This document shows positions 43,721 to 53,089 of a stretch of DNA of 64,000 bases, piece by piece. Numbering within the stretch: the stretch's first letter is position 1; each line of letters opens with the position of its first letter. This DNA comes from Gammaproteobacteria bacterium. GTDB taxonomy: Bacteria; Pseudomonadota; Gammaproteobacteria; Enterobacterales; Permianibacteraceae. Location: NCBI GenBank assembly GCA_016182845.1, contig JACPFT010000017.1, forward strand, positions 1 through 64,000, written 5' to 3'. The notes under the pieces were generated by a model. That model made no database searches. It was not told the DNA's origin and saw only the letters and a program-made list of their open reading frames with translations. The position numbers and the translations under genes were made by a program.

Positions 43721-45715
43721 ATGTCCCTGTCGTTCACCGTGATCCAACGCATCGCCGGCGGCTTCGCCCTGATGGTGCTCCTGCTCATCGCCCTAGGTCT
43801 GTCCGGCCTGTCCAGCAAGAACTCCCTCAGCGGCAGCCTGGACGAGGTCAGCACGGCCACCACCTCGCGCGGCCTCAGCTACCGCCTGCAAGTGGCGCTC
43901 CTGGAAGTGGGCCATTATGCCGACGCCTTCCACCTGAGCCAGGAGCTGGGCAGCGAGACCGAGATGCGCGCCGGCTTCGACAAGGCCCATAAGAAGCTCG
44001 ACGAGCTGGCCGGCCAGCTCAAGCAGGCCAGCGCCGGCTACGAGGAATTCGCCCAGCCCCTGAAGGCTTTCGAGGATAGCGCCGCCACGGTCGTCGCCAC
44101 CGCCGAGGAGCTGTTCAAGACCCACCACGCCGATCTGGAGTTCGCCGCCGGCGCCAAGCGCCAGAAGCCGCAGCTGGAGAACACCGGCGACGAGCTGGAC
44201 ACCTTGCTGGCCGACGCCCTGGATGCCGGCGCCGAGGGCGAGGCCAAGGATGCCCTGGAGACCCTGCGCCAGAACGTCAAGGAATCCCTGATCACCGCCT
44301 CCGATGCCCTGCGCTTCGACTCCACCGACAGTATCCGCGTCGCGGTCAAGGACGTGAACGCCCTGGCCGACAGCCTGTCCCAGGCCGGCGACAAGGTCGC
44401 CAAGTCCAGCCTCGCCAATGCCGGCGAGATCGGCGCGGCGGTCGCCAAGTTCAAGGATCTTCTCAATGGCGCTCAGGCGCCCCTGCCCCTGTACCTGCAG
44501 TCCTACGAGATGTATGACAAGGGCCTGGCGACCGGCAAGACCCTGGAAGGCCAGATCGATGCGGCGCGCACCAAGGCCGACAAGCTGGTGGAGCTGACCA
44601 ATAAGCGCGCCGACACGGCCAAGTCCGATGCCGGCACGGCCTCCGCCACCGCCACGGCCTTGATCCTCATCATCAGCCTGTCCGCCATCGCCATGGCCGC
44701 CGTCGTGGCCTGGTGGGTGATCGGCAGTATCCGTAAGCCCCTGGCGCGCATCGGCCATGTGCTGCAGCAGATCGCCGGCGGCGACTTCACCCAGCGCGCC
44801 GAGATCAAGACCGCCGACGAGTTCGGCGAGCTGGGCCGCAATGTCGACGAACTGACCCACCGCCTGCGCGGCATGCTGCGCAATATCGCCGGCAGCTCGG
44901 TACAGCTGGCCGCCGCCGCCGAGGAAACCGCCGCCATCACCAGCCAGACCTCCACCTCCATCGCCCAGCAGAAGCTGCAGACCGACGCCATCGCCACCGC
45001 CATGGCCGAGATGGCCGCCACCGTGGACGAGGTGGCGCGCAGCGCCGAGAACACCCTGCGCGAGGTCAAGGGCGCCCAGGACGTGGCCCAGAACGGCCAG
45101 GCCGTGGTCAATGCCAATATCGAGACCATCAACAACCTGTCCGGCGAGATCGAGGATGCCTCCAAGGTCATCACCCAGCTCGACGAGTACAGCAACAGCA
45201 TCGGCAAGGTGCTGGACGTGATCCGCTCGGTGGCCGACCAGACCAACCTCCTGGCCCTCAACGCCGCCATCGAGGCGGCCCGCGCCGGCGAGCACGGACG
45301 CGGCTTCGCCGTGGTGGCCGACGAGGTGCGCACCCTGGCCTCGCGCACCCAGGAATCCACCCGCGAGATCAACACCATGATCGACAACCTGCAGAGCGGC
45401 GTGCGCAATGCGGTCATGGTCATGGAGCTGAGCCGGAAGGAAACCGCCAACGGCGTGGAGCAGGCCGGCGAGGCCGGCCGCGCCCTGGAAGCCATCACGC
45501 GCATGGTGGGCGTCATCAACGACATGTCCACCCATATCGCCAGCGCCGCCGAGGAGCAGAGCGCCACGACCCAGGACATGCACCAGAACATCGTGAGCAT
45601 CAGCGAGATCGCCGAGCAAACCTCGGAGGGCGCCAACCAGACCAACCAGGCCTGCGAGGACCTCGCCAAGCTCGCCGAACAGCTGCAGCACTTGGTGGCG
45701 CAGTTCAAGGTGTAA
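43721..45715 (+). CDS. Methyl-accepting chemotaxis protein
   Basis: The 664-residue chemoreceptor has TM1 (about 10-30), a periplasmic helical domain of about 280 residues (long helical-bimodular type by size), TM2 (ALILIISLSAIAMAAVVAWWVIG, about 305-330), HAMP (to about 388), and a signalling domain with the hairpin-tip RSVADQTNLLALNAAIEAARAGEHGRGFAVVADEVRTLA. No CheR-binding pentapeptide is at the C-terminus. The stop codon lies inside the first unit of a 16-bp tandem repeat. A bidirectional terminator follows. Ligand unknown. Confidence 0.93.
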   Translation: MSLSFTVIQRIAGGFALMVLLLIALGLSGLSSKNSLSGSLDEVSTATTSRGLSYRLQVALLEVGHYADAFHLSQELGSETEMRAGFDKAHKKLDELAGQLKQASAGYEEFAQPLKAFEDSAATVVATAEELFKTHHADLEFAAGAKRQKPQLENTGDELDTLLADALDAGAEGEAKDALETLRQNVKESLITASDALRFDSTDSIRVAVKDVNALADSLSQAGDKVAKSSLANAGEIGAAVAKFKDLLNGAQAPLPLYLQSYEMYDKGLATGKTLEGQIDAARTKADKLVELTNKRADTAKSDAGTASATATALILIISLSAIAMAAVVAWWVIGSIRKPLARIGHVLQQIAGGDFTQRAEIKTADEFGELGRNVDELTHRLRGMLRNIAGSSVQLAAAAEETAAITSQTSTSIAQQKLQTDAIATAMAEMAATVDEVARSAENTLREVKGAQDVAQNGQAVVNANIETINNLSGEIEDASKVITQLDEYSNSIGKVLDVIRSVADQTNLLALNAAIEAARAGEHGRGFAVVADEVRTLASRTQESTREINTMIDNLQSGVRNAVMVMELSRKETANGVEQAGEAGRALEAITRMVGVINDMSTHIASAAEEQSATTQDMHQNIVSISEIAEQTSEGANQTNQACEDLAKLAEQLQHLVAQFKV

Positions 45716-45796
45716 TCAGTTCAAGGTGTAATCAGTTCAAGGTGTAATCAGTTCAAGGTGTAATCAGTTCAAGGTGTAATCAGTTCAAGGTGTGAC
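45701..45796 (+). repeat. 16-bp tandem repeat, about six copies, at chemoreceptor stop codon
   Basis: Unit CAGTTCAAGGTGTAAT repeats exactly at 45701, 45717, 45733, 45749 and 45765, with a sixth copy diverging after 13 bases. The first copy encodes the last residues QFKV and the stop codon; the rest are untranslated. Gain or loss of units would leave the protein unchanged. Confidence 0.97.
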
Positions 45797-45801
45797 GAGA
45801 A

Positions 45802-45825
45802 CCGTAGGTCCCGCTTCAGCGGGAC
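45802..45825. repeat. GTAGGTCCCGCTTCAGCGGGAC hairpin repeat, copy 1
   Basis: A hairpin of GTCCCGC-TTCA-GCGGGAC preceded by CCGTAG matches the start of the element at 62135-62210 exactly. It lies between the tandem repeat and the bidirectional terminator. Confidence 0.8.
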
Positions 45826-45827
45826 CG

Positions 45828-45876
45828 GCGCGGCCAAGAAAAAAGGCGGGATTCCCGCCTTTTTTCTTGGCCGCGC
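45828..45876. terminator. Bidirectional terminator between convergent genes
   Basis: A perfect 24-bp inverted repeat with one central base: GCGCGGCC, A-rich and GGCGGGA on the left; mirrored on the right. The inner GGCGGGA-TTCCCGCC stem with flanking A6 and T6 tracts works on both strands, ending the chemoreceptor (+) and DUF3718 (-) transcripts. Confidence 0.93.
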
Positions 45877-45881
45877 GGCAG

Positions 45882-46289
45882 CTACTGAGACTTGGCCTTT
45901 AGCATGTCCAGGACCGGCTGCATCAGGGCCTTGCCATTGGCATCGGCGGCTGCGACCTTCTCCTCGGCCCAAGCGACCGGTGACTTGCCATCCTTCTCCG
46001 CCTTGCCCAGGGCGTTCTTGCCGACCTTGGTGGCGATGAAGGTGGCGGCATCGACGGCGCCCGCCTCGGTGGCGACGCGCAGCAGGCTCATGCCGCCCGG
46101 GCAAACGATGGCGTCATAGACGCGGCGCAGGTCCAGGCCGGCGCCATCGAGCTTCTTGCGCAGATTGCCGCGGTCATTGGCCTTGGTGTATTCACAGACA
46201 CTGGCCAGCACGCGGCCCATGTCGTCGGCAGCCGCCGGCACCGGCAGAACGACAGCGAGGGCGAGAGTGCAAGCAATCAAACCTTTCAT
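45882..46289 (-). CDS. DUF3718-like secreted protein
   Basis: The 135-residue protein has a signal peptide (MKGLIACTLALAVVLPVPAAA) followed by SVCEYTKANDRGNLRKKLDGAGLDLRRVYDAIVCPGGMSLLRVATEAGAVDAA, which fits DUF3718 (two conserved Cys, LR..YD.I.C.G..LLR). The C-terminal part is Ala/Lys-rich and ends in a helix. An AGGAAG site precedes the ATG at 46289. Function unknown; periplasmic. Confidence 0.72.
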   Translation of the reverse strand: MKGLIACTLALAVVLPVPAAADDMGRVLASVCEYTKANDRGNLRKKLDGAGLDLRRVYDAIVCPGGMSLLRVATEAGAVDAATFIATKVGKNALGKAEKDGKSPVAWAEEKVAAADANGKALMQPVLDMLKAKSQ

Positions 46290-46417
46290 GAATGGACTTC
46301 CTCTACAGGTCAATATGGGCTTTCAGCAAGCATAGACCAAATCTGCCGACTGCTTGGCACATTGTCAAATTTCCTGACACTAATCCTGTTCAGTCATGCC
46401 AAAACCTGGGTGAAAGC

Positions 46418-47122
46418 TCAACCCGCCGCCAGGGTCATCGCCCTCAGGCTCTTGGCATGAAACTCGCGTCGATAGAGCACCGAAACCACCCAGGAAGCCG
46501 CCAGAATCAGGGCCAGGGGATGCAGAAACCAGGCAAGCGCCCCCAGGCTGAAATAATAGGCGCGCAGGCCGAAATTGAAGGCATTGCCGGCCAGGGACAG
46601 GATGTCGGCGGCCTGGGCGCTGAAACGCTCCTGTTCATAGGCCGAGGCGTCCACCGCCGGCGCGCCGCCGATGAGGATGGCCACGAAATTGTACTGACGC
46701 ATGGCCCAGGTGAACTTGAAGAAGGCATAGACGAAGCTGACGACGAGCAGCAGGACCTTGAGCTCGAACAAGGCGCGGCCCGGCTTGACCGAGATGGGCA
46801 GGTAATAGAGCACGGCCAGGACTTTCTCGGCGGCCCCCAGCAGGGTGAGCAGGCCGGCCAGGATCAGGATGGTGGTGGAGGCGAAGAAGCTGACATTGCG
46901 CTCCAGCAAGGCCACCGTCGTGCCATCGGCGACGCGGTTGTCGCGGGCCAGCATGCGCTGCATCCACAAGAGGCGATGCTGATGCAGGATCGTCGCCAGG
47001 GAAGGACGGCGCCGCCCCTGCCAGCTGGCGAAACGCGCATAGCCGAACCAGGCGACGAGAAACCAGGCCAGGGCCAGACCGTCCAGCCAATAAAGGTCGA
47101 AGAGTCGCTGCACGGTTTCCAT
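46418..47122 (-). CDS. DUF599 family membrane protein
   Basis: The 234-residue integral membrane protein has four to five hydrophobic segments and the family marks RNVSFFASTTILILAGLLTLLG, FKFTWAMRQYNFVAILIGGAP and a C-terminal helix. DUF599 proteins are uncharacterised. The ATG at 47122 (METVQRLFDLYWLDGLALAWF) was chosen, since a TTG upstream is less likely. It is divergent from the YyaL-like gene. Confidence 0.82.
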   Translation of the reverse strand: METVQRLFDLYWLDGLALAWFLVAWFGYARFASWQGRRRPSLATILHQHRLLWMQRMLARDNRVADGTTVALLERNVSFFASTTILILAGLLTLLGAAEKVLAVLYYLPISVKPGRALFELKVLLLVVSFVYAFFKFTWAMRQYNFVAILIGGAPAVDASAYEQERFSAQAADILSLAGNAFNFGLRAYYFSLGALAWFLHPLALILAASWVVSVLYRREFHAKSLRAMTLAAG

Positions 47123-47205
47123 CAGTCTGTCCCACAAGGTGTTTTTCTTCTGCTCTCCATCCTAGCCGGCGTAAACTGAAAACGCACTGAGCACGAGTCC
47201 ACGCC

Positions 47206-49278
47206 ATGAACCGCCTCGCCGACCAAGCCAGCCCCTATCTGCGCCAGCATGCCCATCAAGCGGTGGCCTGGCAGCCCTGGGACGAAGCCGCGCTGGGCCA
47301 GGCCCGGGCCGAGGACAGACCCATCTTCCTGTCCATCGGCTATTCGGCCTGCCACTGGTGCCATGTCATGGCCCACGAGGCCTTCTCCGATCCGGAAACC
47401 GCGGCGCGGCTCAACGCGGAGTTCGTGTGCATCAAGGTGGACAGGGAAGAGCGCCCGGACCTGGATCGGATCTACCAGCTCTGCCACCAGATCCTGGCAC
47501 GCCGCCCCGGCGGCTGGCCCCTGAGCGTCTTCCTGGACCCCCATAGCCTGCGGCCCTTCTTCGCCGGCACTTACTTCCCGCGCGAGGCCGGCCAGGGCCT
47601 GCCCGGCTTGATCGAACTGGGCGACACCCTGGGCCGGGTCTGGCGCGAGCAGCGTGCCGAGATCGTCGCCCAGAACCAGGCCCTGCAACAGGCCCTGGAT
47701 GCCCTGGCCGCTCCGGCCGCCCCGGGCGAGCCCAGCCCCCTGGCCCTGGCTGCCTTGGACATGGACTGGGACGCGGCGGTGGACCGCGAGCAGGGCGGCC
47801 TCAAGGGCGCGCCCAAGTTTCCCCAGACGCCCCTGCTGATGCAGCGCCTGGAACGGGAGGCCCGGCCCGGCGCGGCGGCAGATCCCGCCCTGCGCCTGAG
47901 CCTGGATGCCCTGCTGCGGGGCGGGCTGTTCGATCAGCTGGGCGGCGGCTTTTTCCGCTACTGCGTGGACGAGACCTGGAGCCTGCCTCATTTCGAGAAG
48001 ATGCTGGGTGAGAACGGCCTCTTGCTGAGCCTGTGCTGCGCCGCCGCCGGCCACTACGGCGAGCCGCGCTATGCCGAGGCGGCGCGCCTGACCGGCGAAT
48101 GGCTGCTGGAGGCCATGGCCCTGCCGGTTGGCGGCTTCGCCGCGGCCCTGGATGCGGACAGCGAGGGCCGCGAGGGGCATTACTACCTGTGGACCCGCGA
48201 ACAGCTGGCCAGCCTCCTGGATCCGCAGGCCTATGGCCTGGCCCTGGCCTGGTACGGCCTGGGGCAAGGCCCCAATGTCCAGGAGCAGCCGGGACACGAG
48301 GGCCGCTGGCATCTGTCCGCGCGCCAGGATCCGGCGGCGGTGGCGGAGGCCTTGGGCCTGCACCGCAAGCACCTTCCCCTGCTCCTGGAAAACACCCGCC
48401 AGTGCCTGCTCGCCGCCCGCCGGCTGCGCACGGCGCCGGGCCGCGACGACAAGCTGCTGGCCGGGGCCAACGGCCTGGCCCTGGCCGGCCTGGCCCGCGC
48501 CGCGCAACGCCTGCACCGCCCGGATTTCCTGGAGGCGGCCCTGGCCTGCGCCGACCGCCTGCGCCGGGACCTGTTCGTCGACGGCCGGCTCTTGGCGGTC
48601 TTCGCCGGCGGCCGCGCCTACCAGGCCGCCAGCCTGGACGACCTCGCCCAGCTGATGCACGGCCTGATGGAGCTCTTGCAGGTACAGTGGCGCGGCGCGG
48701 ATCTCGACTTCCTCCGCGCCCTGGCCGACAGTCTGATCGACCATTACACCGCGCCGGAAGGCGGATTCTGCTACACCCCGGACGACGGCGAGACCTTGAT
48801 CCAGCGGCCCCGGCCCCATGCCGACGACGCCCTGCCGGCGGGCAATGCCCTGGCGGCGCGGGTCCTCATGCGCCTGGGTCATCTCTTGGCCGAGCCGCGT
48901 TATCTCCAGGCCGGCGAGGCGGCCCTGCGCGCCGGCGCGCTTGCCTTGAGCATGCATCCCCTGAGCCACGCCAGCCTTGCCCTGACGCTACAGGATTACC
49001 TGGAACCGCCCGAGCTCATCGTCCTGCGCGGTCCGGCCGGGGAGCTGCCCGCCTGGCGCTCGCCGGCCGAGGCCGGTTACCACCCTCAGCGGCTGGTGTT
49101 CTGCCTGGCCAACGAGACGGCCCTGCCGGCGGCGCTGGCGGAGCGCTACCCGCCCAGCGCCGAGGTCCAGGCCCTGGTCTGCCAGGGTCGGAGCTGCCAG
49201 GCACCCATCACCGGGCTCGCGGACTTCGGCGCCTGGCTGGGCGCCGGCGGCGGCGATTCGGCCTGGAGCCTGCCATGA
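47206..49278 (+). CDS. Thioredoxin-fold/glycoside-hydrolase-like protein (YyaL, DUF255)
   Basis: The 690-residue cytoplasmic protein begins with a thioredoxin-like domain (DUF255): RLADQASPYLRQHAHQAVAWQPW, then IGYSACHWCHVM with the CxxC pair, and KVDREERPDLDRIY. The remaining part is an (alpha/alpha)6-barrel-like domain resembling N-acylglucosamine 2-epimerase/cellobiose epimerases (GGFAAALDADSEGREGHYYLWTREQL). Family members include human SPATA20. The biochemical role is unknown. It overlaps the DUF1289 gene by 4 bp. Confidence 0.88.
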   Translation: MNRLADQASPYLRQHAHQAVAWQPWDEAALGQARAEDRPIFLSIGYSACHWCHVMAHEAFSDPETAARLNAEFVCIKVDREERPDLDRIYQLCHQILARRPGGWPLSVFLDPHSLRPFFAGTYFPREAGQGLPGLIELGDTLGRVWREQRAEIVAQNQALQQALDALAAPAAPGEPSPLALAALDMDWDAAVDREQGGLKGAPKFPQTPLLMQRLEREARPGAAADPALRLSLDALLRGGLFDQLGGGFFRYCVDETWSLPHFEKMLGENGLLLSLCCAAAGHYGEPRYAEAARLTGEWLLEAMALPVGGFAAALDADSEGREGHYYLWTREQLASLLDPQAYGLALAWYGLGQGPNVQEQPGHEGRWHLSARQDPAAVAEALGLHRKHLPLLLENTRQCLLAARRLRTAPGRDDKLLAGANGLALAGLARAAQRLHRPDFLEAALACADRLRRDLFVDGRLLAVFAGGRAYQAASLDDLAQLMHGLMELLQVQWRGADLDFLRALADSLIDHYTAPEGGFCYTPDDGETLIQRPRPHADDALPAGNALAARVLMRLGHLLAEPRYLQAGEAALRAGALALSMHPLSHASLALTLQDYLEPPELIVLRGPAGELPAWRSPAEAGYHPQRLVFCLANETALPAALAERYPPSAEVQALVCQGRSCQAPITGLADFGAWLGAGGGDSAWSLP

Positions 49279-49490
49279 GCGCCGAGACGGACAAGCCCGT
49301 CGCCTCGCCCTGCGTGCGCAATTGCTGCCTGGACGACGAAGACATCTGCCTGGGCTGCTTCCGGCATATCGAGGAAATCACCGGCTGGTCGGCCATGGAC
49401 GATGCCCAGCGGCAGGCCTGCCTGGCCCGCTGCGCGTCGCGCCGTGCCCAGCGGGAAAGCCTGGGCCGCTGGCCCTTCGCTTCCCCTTAG
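49275..49490 (+). CDS. DUF1289 family protein
   Basis: The 71-residue protein has the complete cysteine pattern of DUF1289: SPCVRNCCLDDEDICLGCFRHIEEITGWSAM, suggesting a small Fe-S or zinc site. The C-terminal half is basic. Its ATG overlaps the stop of the YyaL-like gene (ATGA), so the two are coupled. Its own stop overlaps by 4 bp that of the convergent sensor gene. Confidence 0.85.
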   Translation: MSAETDKPVASPCVRNCCLDDEDICLGCFRHIEEITGWSAMDDAQRQACLARCASRRAQRESLGRWPFASP

Positions 49491-50440
49491 GCGGCCACTG
49501 GCCGCCGAAAGCTGGGCAGCAAGGCCGCCGCCGCCCAGAGGCTGAGCACGAAGGCGATGCCGCCGATGGTGATGGACTCGGTGATCTCGTTCTGGCTCTG
49601 GCGCAGCTCGGTTTCGCTGCGCGACAACTGATTTTCCAGGCCAGTCACCAGTTCCTGCACTTTCTCGCGACTGGCGAGGCCCCGGGCGATCAGGCCGTGG
49701 GTGCGCTCCAGCTCGTCCGGGTAGCGGCGCAGCAGGGAGTTCAGCTCGGCGAGCAGGGCGATGCGCTGGTCTTCCGGGGCATTGGCCACCAGGGCATCCG
49801 GATCGCTCTGGGTCATCACTCCCAAGAGGGGCAGGCTGGCCAGGGCTTGCGCCTGGGTCTGCATGCGCAGCACGCGTTCATCCAGGGATTTCTTGAAGGC
49901 CGGATTGCGCGAGGCGAAATAGCGCTGGCGGGCATGAGCCAACTGGCGCAGCTCGGCGTTCAGGCCCTGGATGCGTTGGCCGTAATCGAAGGCCGCGCGC
50001 GGGTTACGGGCATAGCCGTCGCGAGCATAATCCACCAGGGAGGCCAGGGCATCGCCCAGCTCGCGCTCGGCATTGATGAGCAGGCCCTGAGGGTCGCCGG
50101 CCAGCTTGCCGGCGGCGGTGAAATCGCCGGTGAGCTTGTCCAACAATACCTCCAGCTGCGGCGCCACGCCCTGCGCCAGCTCCGGCGGCAGCCCGCGCAG
50201 ATCGCCGATGGCATCACGCACGCTGTGTTCGGCTTCCAGGAGGCGCATGGCATCGCCGGTTTCCAAATAGGCGCCTATGGCCTGGCGCGTGTCTATGGAG
50301 ACCTGGGATTGCAGCGCATAGTACTGCTGGTTGAGCCGAAAGGGCTCGTCGACGCGGTTCAGGCTCCAGTACAGACCGGCGGCCAGTACGGCGCCCAGGC
50401 CGGCCAGGCTCAGGGAAACATGGGTGACGGAAAAACGCAT
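49487..50440 (-). CDS. Chemoreceptor-like membrane sensor lacking HAMP and signalling domains
   Basis: The 317-residue protein has TM1 (VSLSLAGLGAVLAAGLYWSL), an all-helical periplasmic region (about 35-285) resembling a bacterial chemoreceptor ligand domain, and TM2 (SITIGGIAFVLSLWAAAALL) followed by only eight residues, RRPVAA-ending. A normal receptor would continue with HAMP and the MA domain. The frame ends with a proper stop, overlapping the DUF1289 gene. It could be a truncated chemoreceptor or a real small sensor that pairs with another protein. Confidence 0.7.
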   Translation of the reverse strand: MRFSVTHVSLSLAGLGAVLAAGLYWSLNRVDEPFRLNQQYYALQSQVSIDTRQAIGAYLETGDAMRLLEAEHSVRDAIGDLRGLPPELAQGVAPQLEVLLDKLTGDFTAAGKLAGDPQGLLINAERELGDALASLVDYARDGYARNPRAAFDYGQRIQGLNAELRQLAHARQRYFASRNPAFKKSLDERVLRMQTQAQALASLPLLGVMTQSDPDALVANAPEDQRIALLAELNSLLRRYPDELERTHGLIARGLASREKVQELVTGLENQLSRSETELRQSQNEITESITIGGIAFVLSLWAAAALLPSFRRPVAA

Positions 50441-50550
50441 GGCGACCTCGCAAGACTTCCGTGGAAAGGCGGCCGGAGTCTAGCGAGGCGTAATGACAAT
50501 TCGGTTACAGAAGCAGGGTTTAGCCGAGCAGAATTACTCGGCTTCGGGAT

Positions 50551-50907
50551 TCAGGAACGCGGCCCGAGGGTAATTCGGATAATCCGCCCCTGATCGAAAT
50601 CCACGAAGCGCAGGAAGGAGCCCGAGCCCGGATCATAGGTCCAGCGTTCGATCTCGCGGTATTCCGGTTCCTGCTCCTGGGCATCGATGACCCGCTCGCC
50701 GCCCGGGCGCCCCGAATCCTGGATCACCAGGCGCCGATTGCGCAGCGCGAGGACCGGCTCGCGGATCCACTGCTTGTAGACCGGTTCGCCGCATTTCTGC
50801 AGCAGCTCGTACTGGCTGGCGCCCTCGGTGATGAGGTGGGTGCCGCAGCGCAGATCGCCGGCCTGGGCGGCCGTACTGAGAAGAAGAAAAAGGGCCGCCA
50901 GACGCAT
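50551..50907 (-). CDS. DUF2845-like secreted protein
   Basis: The 118-residue protein has a signal peptide (ending AAQAG) and the DUF2845 features DLRCGTHLITEGASQYELLQKCGEPVYK with two cysteines, then EIERWTYDPGSGSFLRFVDFDQGRIIRI. Function is unknown. ATG 50907 was chosen; the upstream frame lacks a ribosome site. Confidence 0.78.
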   Translation of the reverse strand: MRLAALFLLLSTAAQAGDLRCGTHLITEGASQYELLQKCGEPVYKQWIREPVLALRNRRLVIQDSGRPGGERVIDAQEQEPEYREIERWTYDPGSGSFLRFVDFDQGRIIRITLGPRS

Positions 50908-50964
50908 GTTGCCGCTCCGTGGATCAGTGACGCTCCACAATAACGCCGCCAAGCTGAATGCGGA

Positions 50965-51462
50965 CTAATTAACGCGTTCCAAGGTCACGAAGCGATAAGC
51001 ATGGGCATTGCGCGCATCGGCTTCGTGGCTCTCGCTGGCAAGCTCCCGCCAGGCCTCCGGCTCCCAGGCGGGAAAGCAGGCATCGCCGTCCACGCCCAGT
51101 TCGATGAAGGTCAGGTACAAGCGGTCGGCGCGCGCCAGCATCTGTTGATAAATCGTCGCGCCCCCGATGACCATGATCTCCGGCGCGTCCCCGGCCGCCG
51201 CGATGGCCGCCTCCAGATCCGCGACCACGGTCACGCCCTCGGGCCGGAAATCCGCCGAGCGCGACACCACGATGTTATGCCGCCCGGGCAGGGGCCGGCC
51301 TATGGATTCCAGGGTCTTGCGGCCCATGATCACCGGCTTGCCATAGGTGACGGCCTTGAAATGGGCCAGATCGGCGGGCAGATGCCAGGGCATCTGGTTG
51401 TCCTTGCCGATCACGCGGTTCTCCGCCATGGCGGCGATCAGGGAAATCAGCGGCTGCGTCAT
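50965..51462 (-). CDS. folA: Dihydrofolate reductase
   Basis: The 165-residue enzyme reduces dihydrofolate with NADPH. Family marks: [56 protein letters not shown], with the catalytic Asp in the PADLAHFK region and the WHLP loop. Its start overlaps the thyA stop by 4 bp, as expected for two enzymes of the same cycle. Confidence 0.96.
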   Translation of the reverse strand: MTQPLISLIAAMAENRVIGKDNQMPWHLPADLAHFKAVTYGKPVIMGRKTLESIGRPLPGRHNIVVSRSADFRPEGVTVVADLEAAIAAAGDAPEIMVIGGATIYQQMLARADRLYLTFIELGVDGDACFPAWEPEAWRELASESHEADARNAHAYRFVTLERVN

Positions 51463-52253
51463 ACGGCCACGGGTGCGCTGATATGCGGATGCGACTGATA
51501 ATTCTCCAAGACCACGTCCTCGAAGCGGAAGGCGAAAATATCCGTCACCTCCGGGTTCAGCTTCAGGCTCGGCAGGGGCAGGGGTTCCCGCGACAGCTGG
51601 AGCCGCGCCTGTTCCAGGTGGTTGGAATACAGATGGGCATCGCCGAAGGTGTGCACGAAATCCCCCGCTTCCAGGCCGCAGACCTGGGCCATCATCAGGG
51701 TCAAGAGGGCGTAGCTGGCGATGTTGAAGGGCACGCCCAGGAAGATGTCGGCGCTGCGCTGGTAGAGTTGGCAGGACAGCTTGCCGTCGGCGACATAGAA
51801 CTGGAACAGGGTATGGCAGGGCATCAGCGCCATCTGGTCCAGCTCGGCGACGTTCCAGGCCGAGACGATCAGCCGGCGCGAATCCGGGGTCTTCTTGATG
51901 AGCTCTACGACCTGGGAAATCTGGTCGATGGCACGGCCGTCCGGGCAGGCCCAGGAGCGCCATTGCTTGCCGTAGACCGGGCCCAGATCGCCGCTCTCGT
52001 CGGCCCACTCGTCCCAGATGCTGACCTTGTTGTCCTTCAGATAGGCGATATTGGTCTCACCCTTCAGGAACCAAAGCAGCTCGTGGACGATGGAGCGCAA
52101 ATGGCATTTCTTGGTGGTGACCAGGGGAAAGCCCTCGGCCAGATTGAAACGCATCTGGTGGCCGAACACCGAGCGCGTGCCGGTCCCGGTCCGATCGGTC
52201 TTCACCGCCCCGTGCTCCAGGACATGGCACATCAGATCCAGGTATTGCTTCAT
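51459..52253 (-). CDS. thyA: Thymidylate synthase
   Basis: The 264-residue enzyme makes dTMP from dUMP using methylene-tetrahydrofolate. The catalytic Cys146 lies in [10 protein letters not shown] at the same residue number as in E. coli, and [24 protein letters not shown] and the dUMP-binding arginines ([10 protein letters not shown]) are present. It is coupled to lgt upstream and folA downstream by 4-bp overlaps. Confidence 0.98.
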   Translation of the reverse strand: MKQYLDLMCHVLEHGAVKTDRTGTGTRSVFGHQMRFNLAEGFPLVTTKKCHLRSIVHELLWFLKGETNIAYLKDNKVSIWDEWADESGDLGPVYGKQWRSWACPDGRAIDQISQVVELIKKTPDSRRLIVSAWNVAELDQMALMPCHTLFQFYVADGKLSCQLYQRSADIFLGVPFNIASYALLTLMMAQVCGLEAGDFVHTFGDAHLYSNHLEQARLQLSREPLPLPSLKLNPEVTDIFAFRFEDVVLENYQSHPHISAPVAV

Positions 52254-53080
52254 TTCCGTGCTCCCAGTGCGGTGCGGCGGTGGGCGATGATCACGAAGGC
52301 AATGCCCACTAGGACCATGGGCAGGGACAGCATCTGGCCGCGCGAGATGCCGTCCACCAGGCCGATATGGGCGTCCGGCTCGCGGGCGAATTCCACCAGG
52401 GAGCGAGACAGGCCGTAACCGATTAAAAACAGGCCGGACACCGAACCCACCGGGCGCGGCCTGGCCGAATAGAACCACAGGATGAGGAACAACAGCAGAC
52501 CCTCCAGCCCGGCCTCATAGAGCTGGGAAGCATGGCGCGGCAGGTGCTCCGGATCGCTGGGGAAGACCATGGCCCACCAGGCATCGGGATCGGTGGGCCG
52601 GCCATAGAGCTCGGCATTGATGAAATTGCCGATGCGTCCGGTGAGCAGGCCCACGGGCACGAAGGGCGCGAAGAAATCGCCGACCTGGAAAAAGCTCCGA
52701 CCGGTCTTGCGGCCGAACCAGGCGAAGGCCGCCATGACGCCCAGCAGGCCGCCGTGGAAGCTCATGCCGCCTTCCCAGATCCGGAACAGATACAGGGGAT
52801 CCTGCAGGAACAAGGGGAATTGATAGAAGAAGACATAACCCAGGCGGCCGCCGACGATTACCCCCATGAAGGCATAGAACAGGCAGTCGCTGACCGCCTC
52901 GGCATCCCAGCCGCTGCCGGGTTTCTTTGCGCGGGCATTACCCAAGGCCCAGGCGGCGAAGAAGCCCAGGAGGTACATCAAGCCGTACCAGCGCACGCTC
53001 AGCGCCTGCGGCCCAAAGTACGGTAGATCAATCGGCCCAAGGCTAAAGGCCACGGGGTCGATTTCCGGCAAGACAATCAT
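52250..53080 (-). CDS. lgt: Prolipoprotein diacylglyceryl transferase
   Basis: The 276-residue inner-membrane enzyme attaches diacylglycerol to the lipobox cysteine of prolipoproteins. Typical marks: [34 protein letters not shown], and [17 protein letters not shown], with the conserved H and R. About seven helices. Several predicted lipoproteins in this window are its substrates. The order lgt-thyA-folA is translationally coupled. Confidence 0.97.
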   Translation of the reverse strand: MIVLPEIDPVAFSLGPIDLPYFGPQALSVRWYGLMYLLGFFAAWALGNARAKKPGSGWDAEAVSDCLFYAFMGVIVGGRLGYVFFYQFPLFLQDPLYLFRIWEGGMSFHGGLLGVMAAFAWFGRKTGRSFFQVGDFFAPFVPVGLLTGRIGNFINAELYGRPTDPDAWWAMVFPSDPEHLPRHASQLYEAGLEGLLLFLILWFYSARPRPVGSVSGLFLIGYGLSRSLVEFAREPDAHIGLVDGISRGQMLSLPMVLVGIAFVIIAHRRTALGARK

Positions 53081-53089
53081 GTGGATTCC

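Noticed and set aside
45701..45796. CRISPR array
   Set aside because: The 16-bp units are contiguous without spacers and are explained as tandem slippage copies of the gene end; no cas genes are present.
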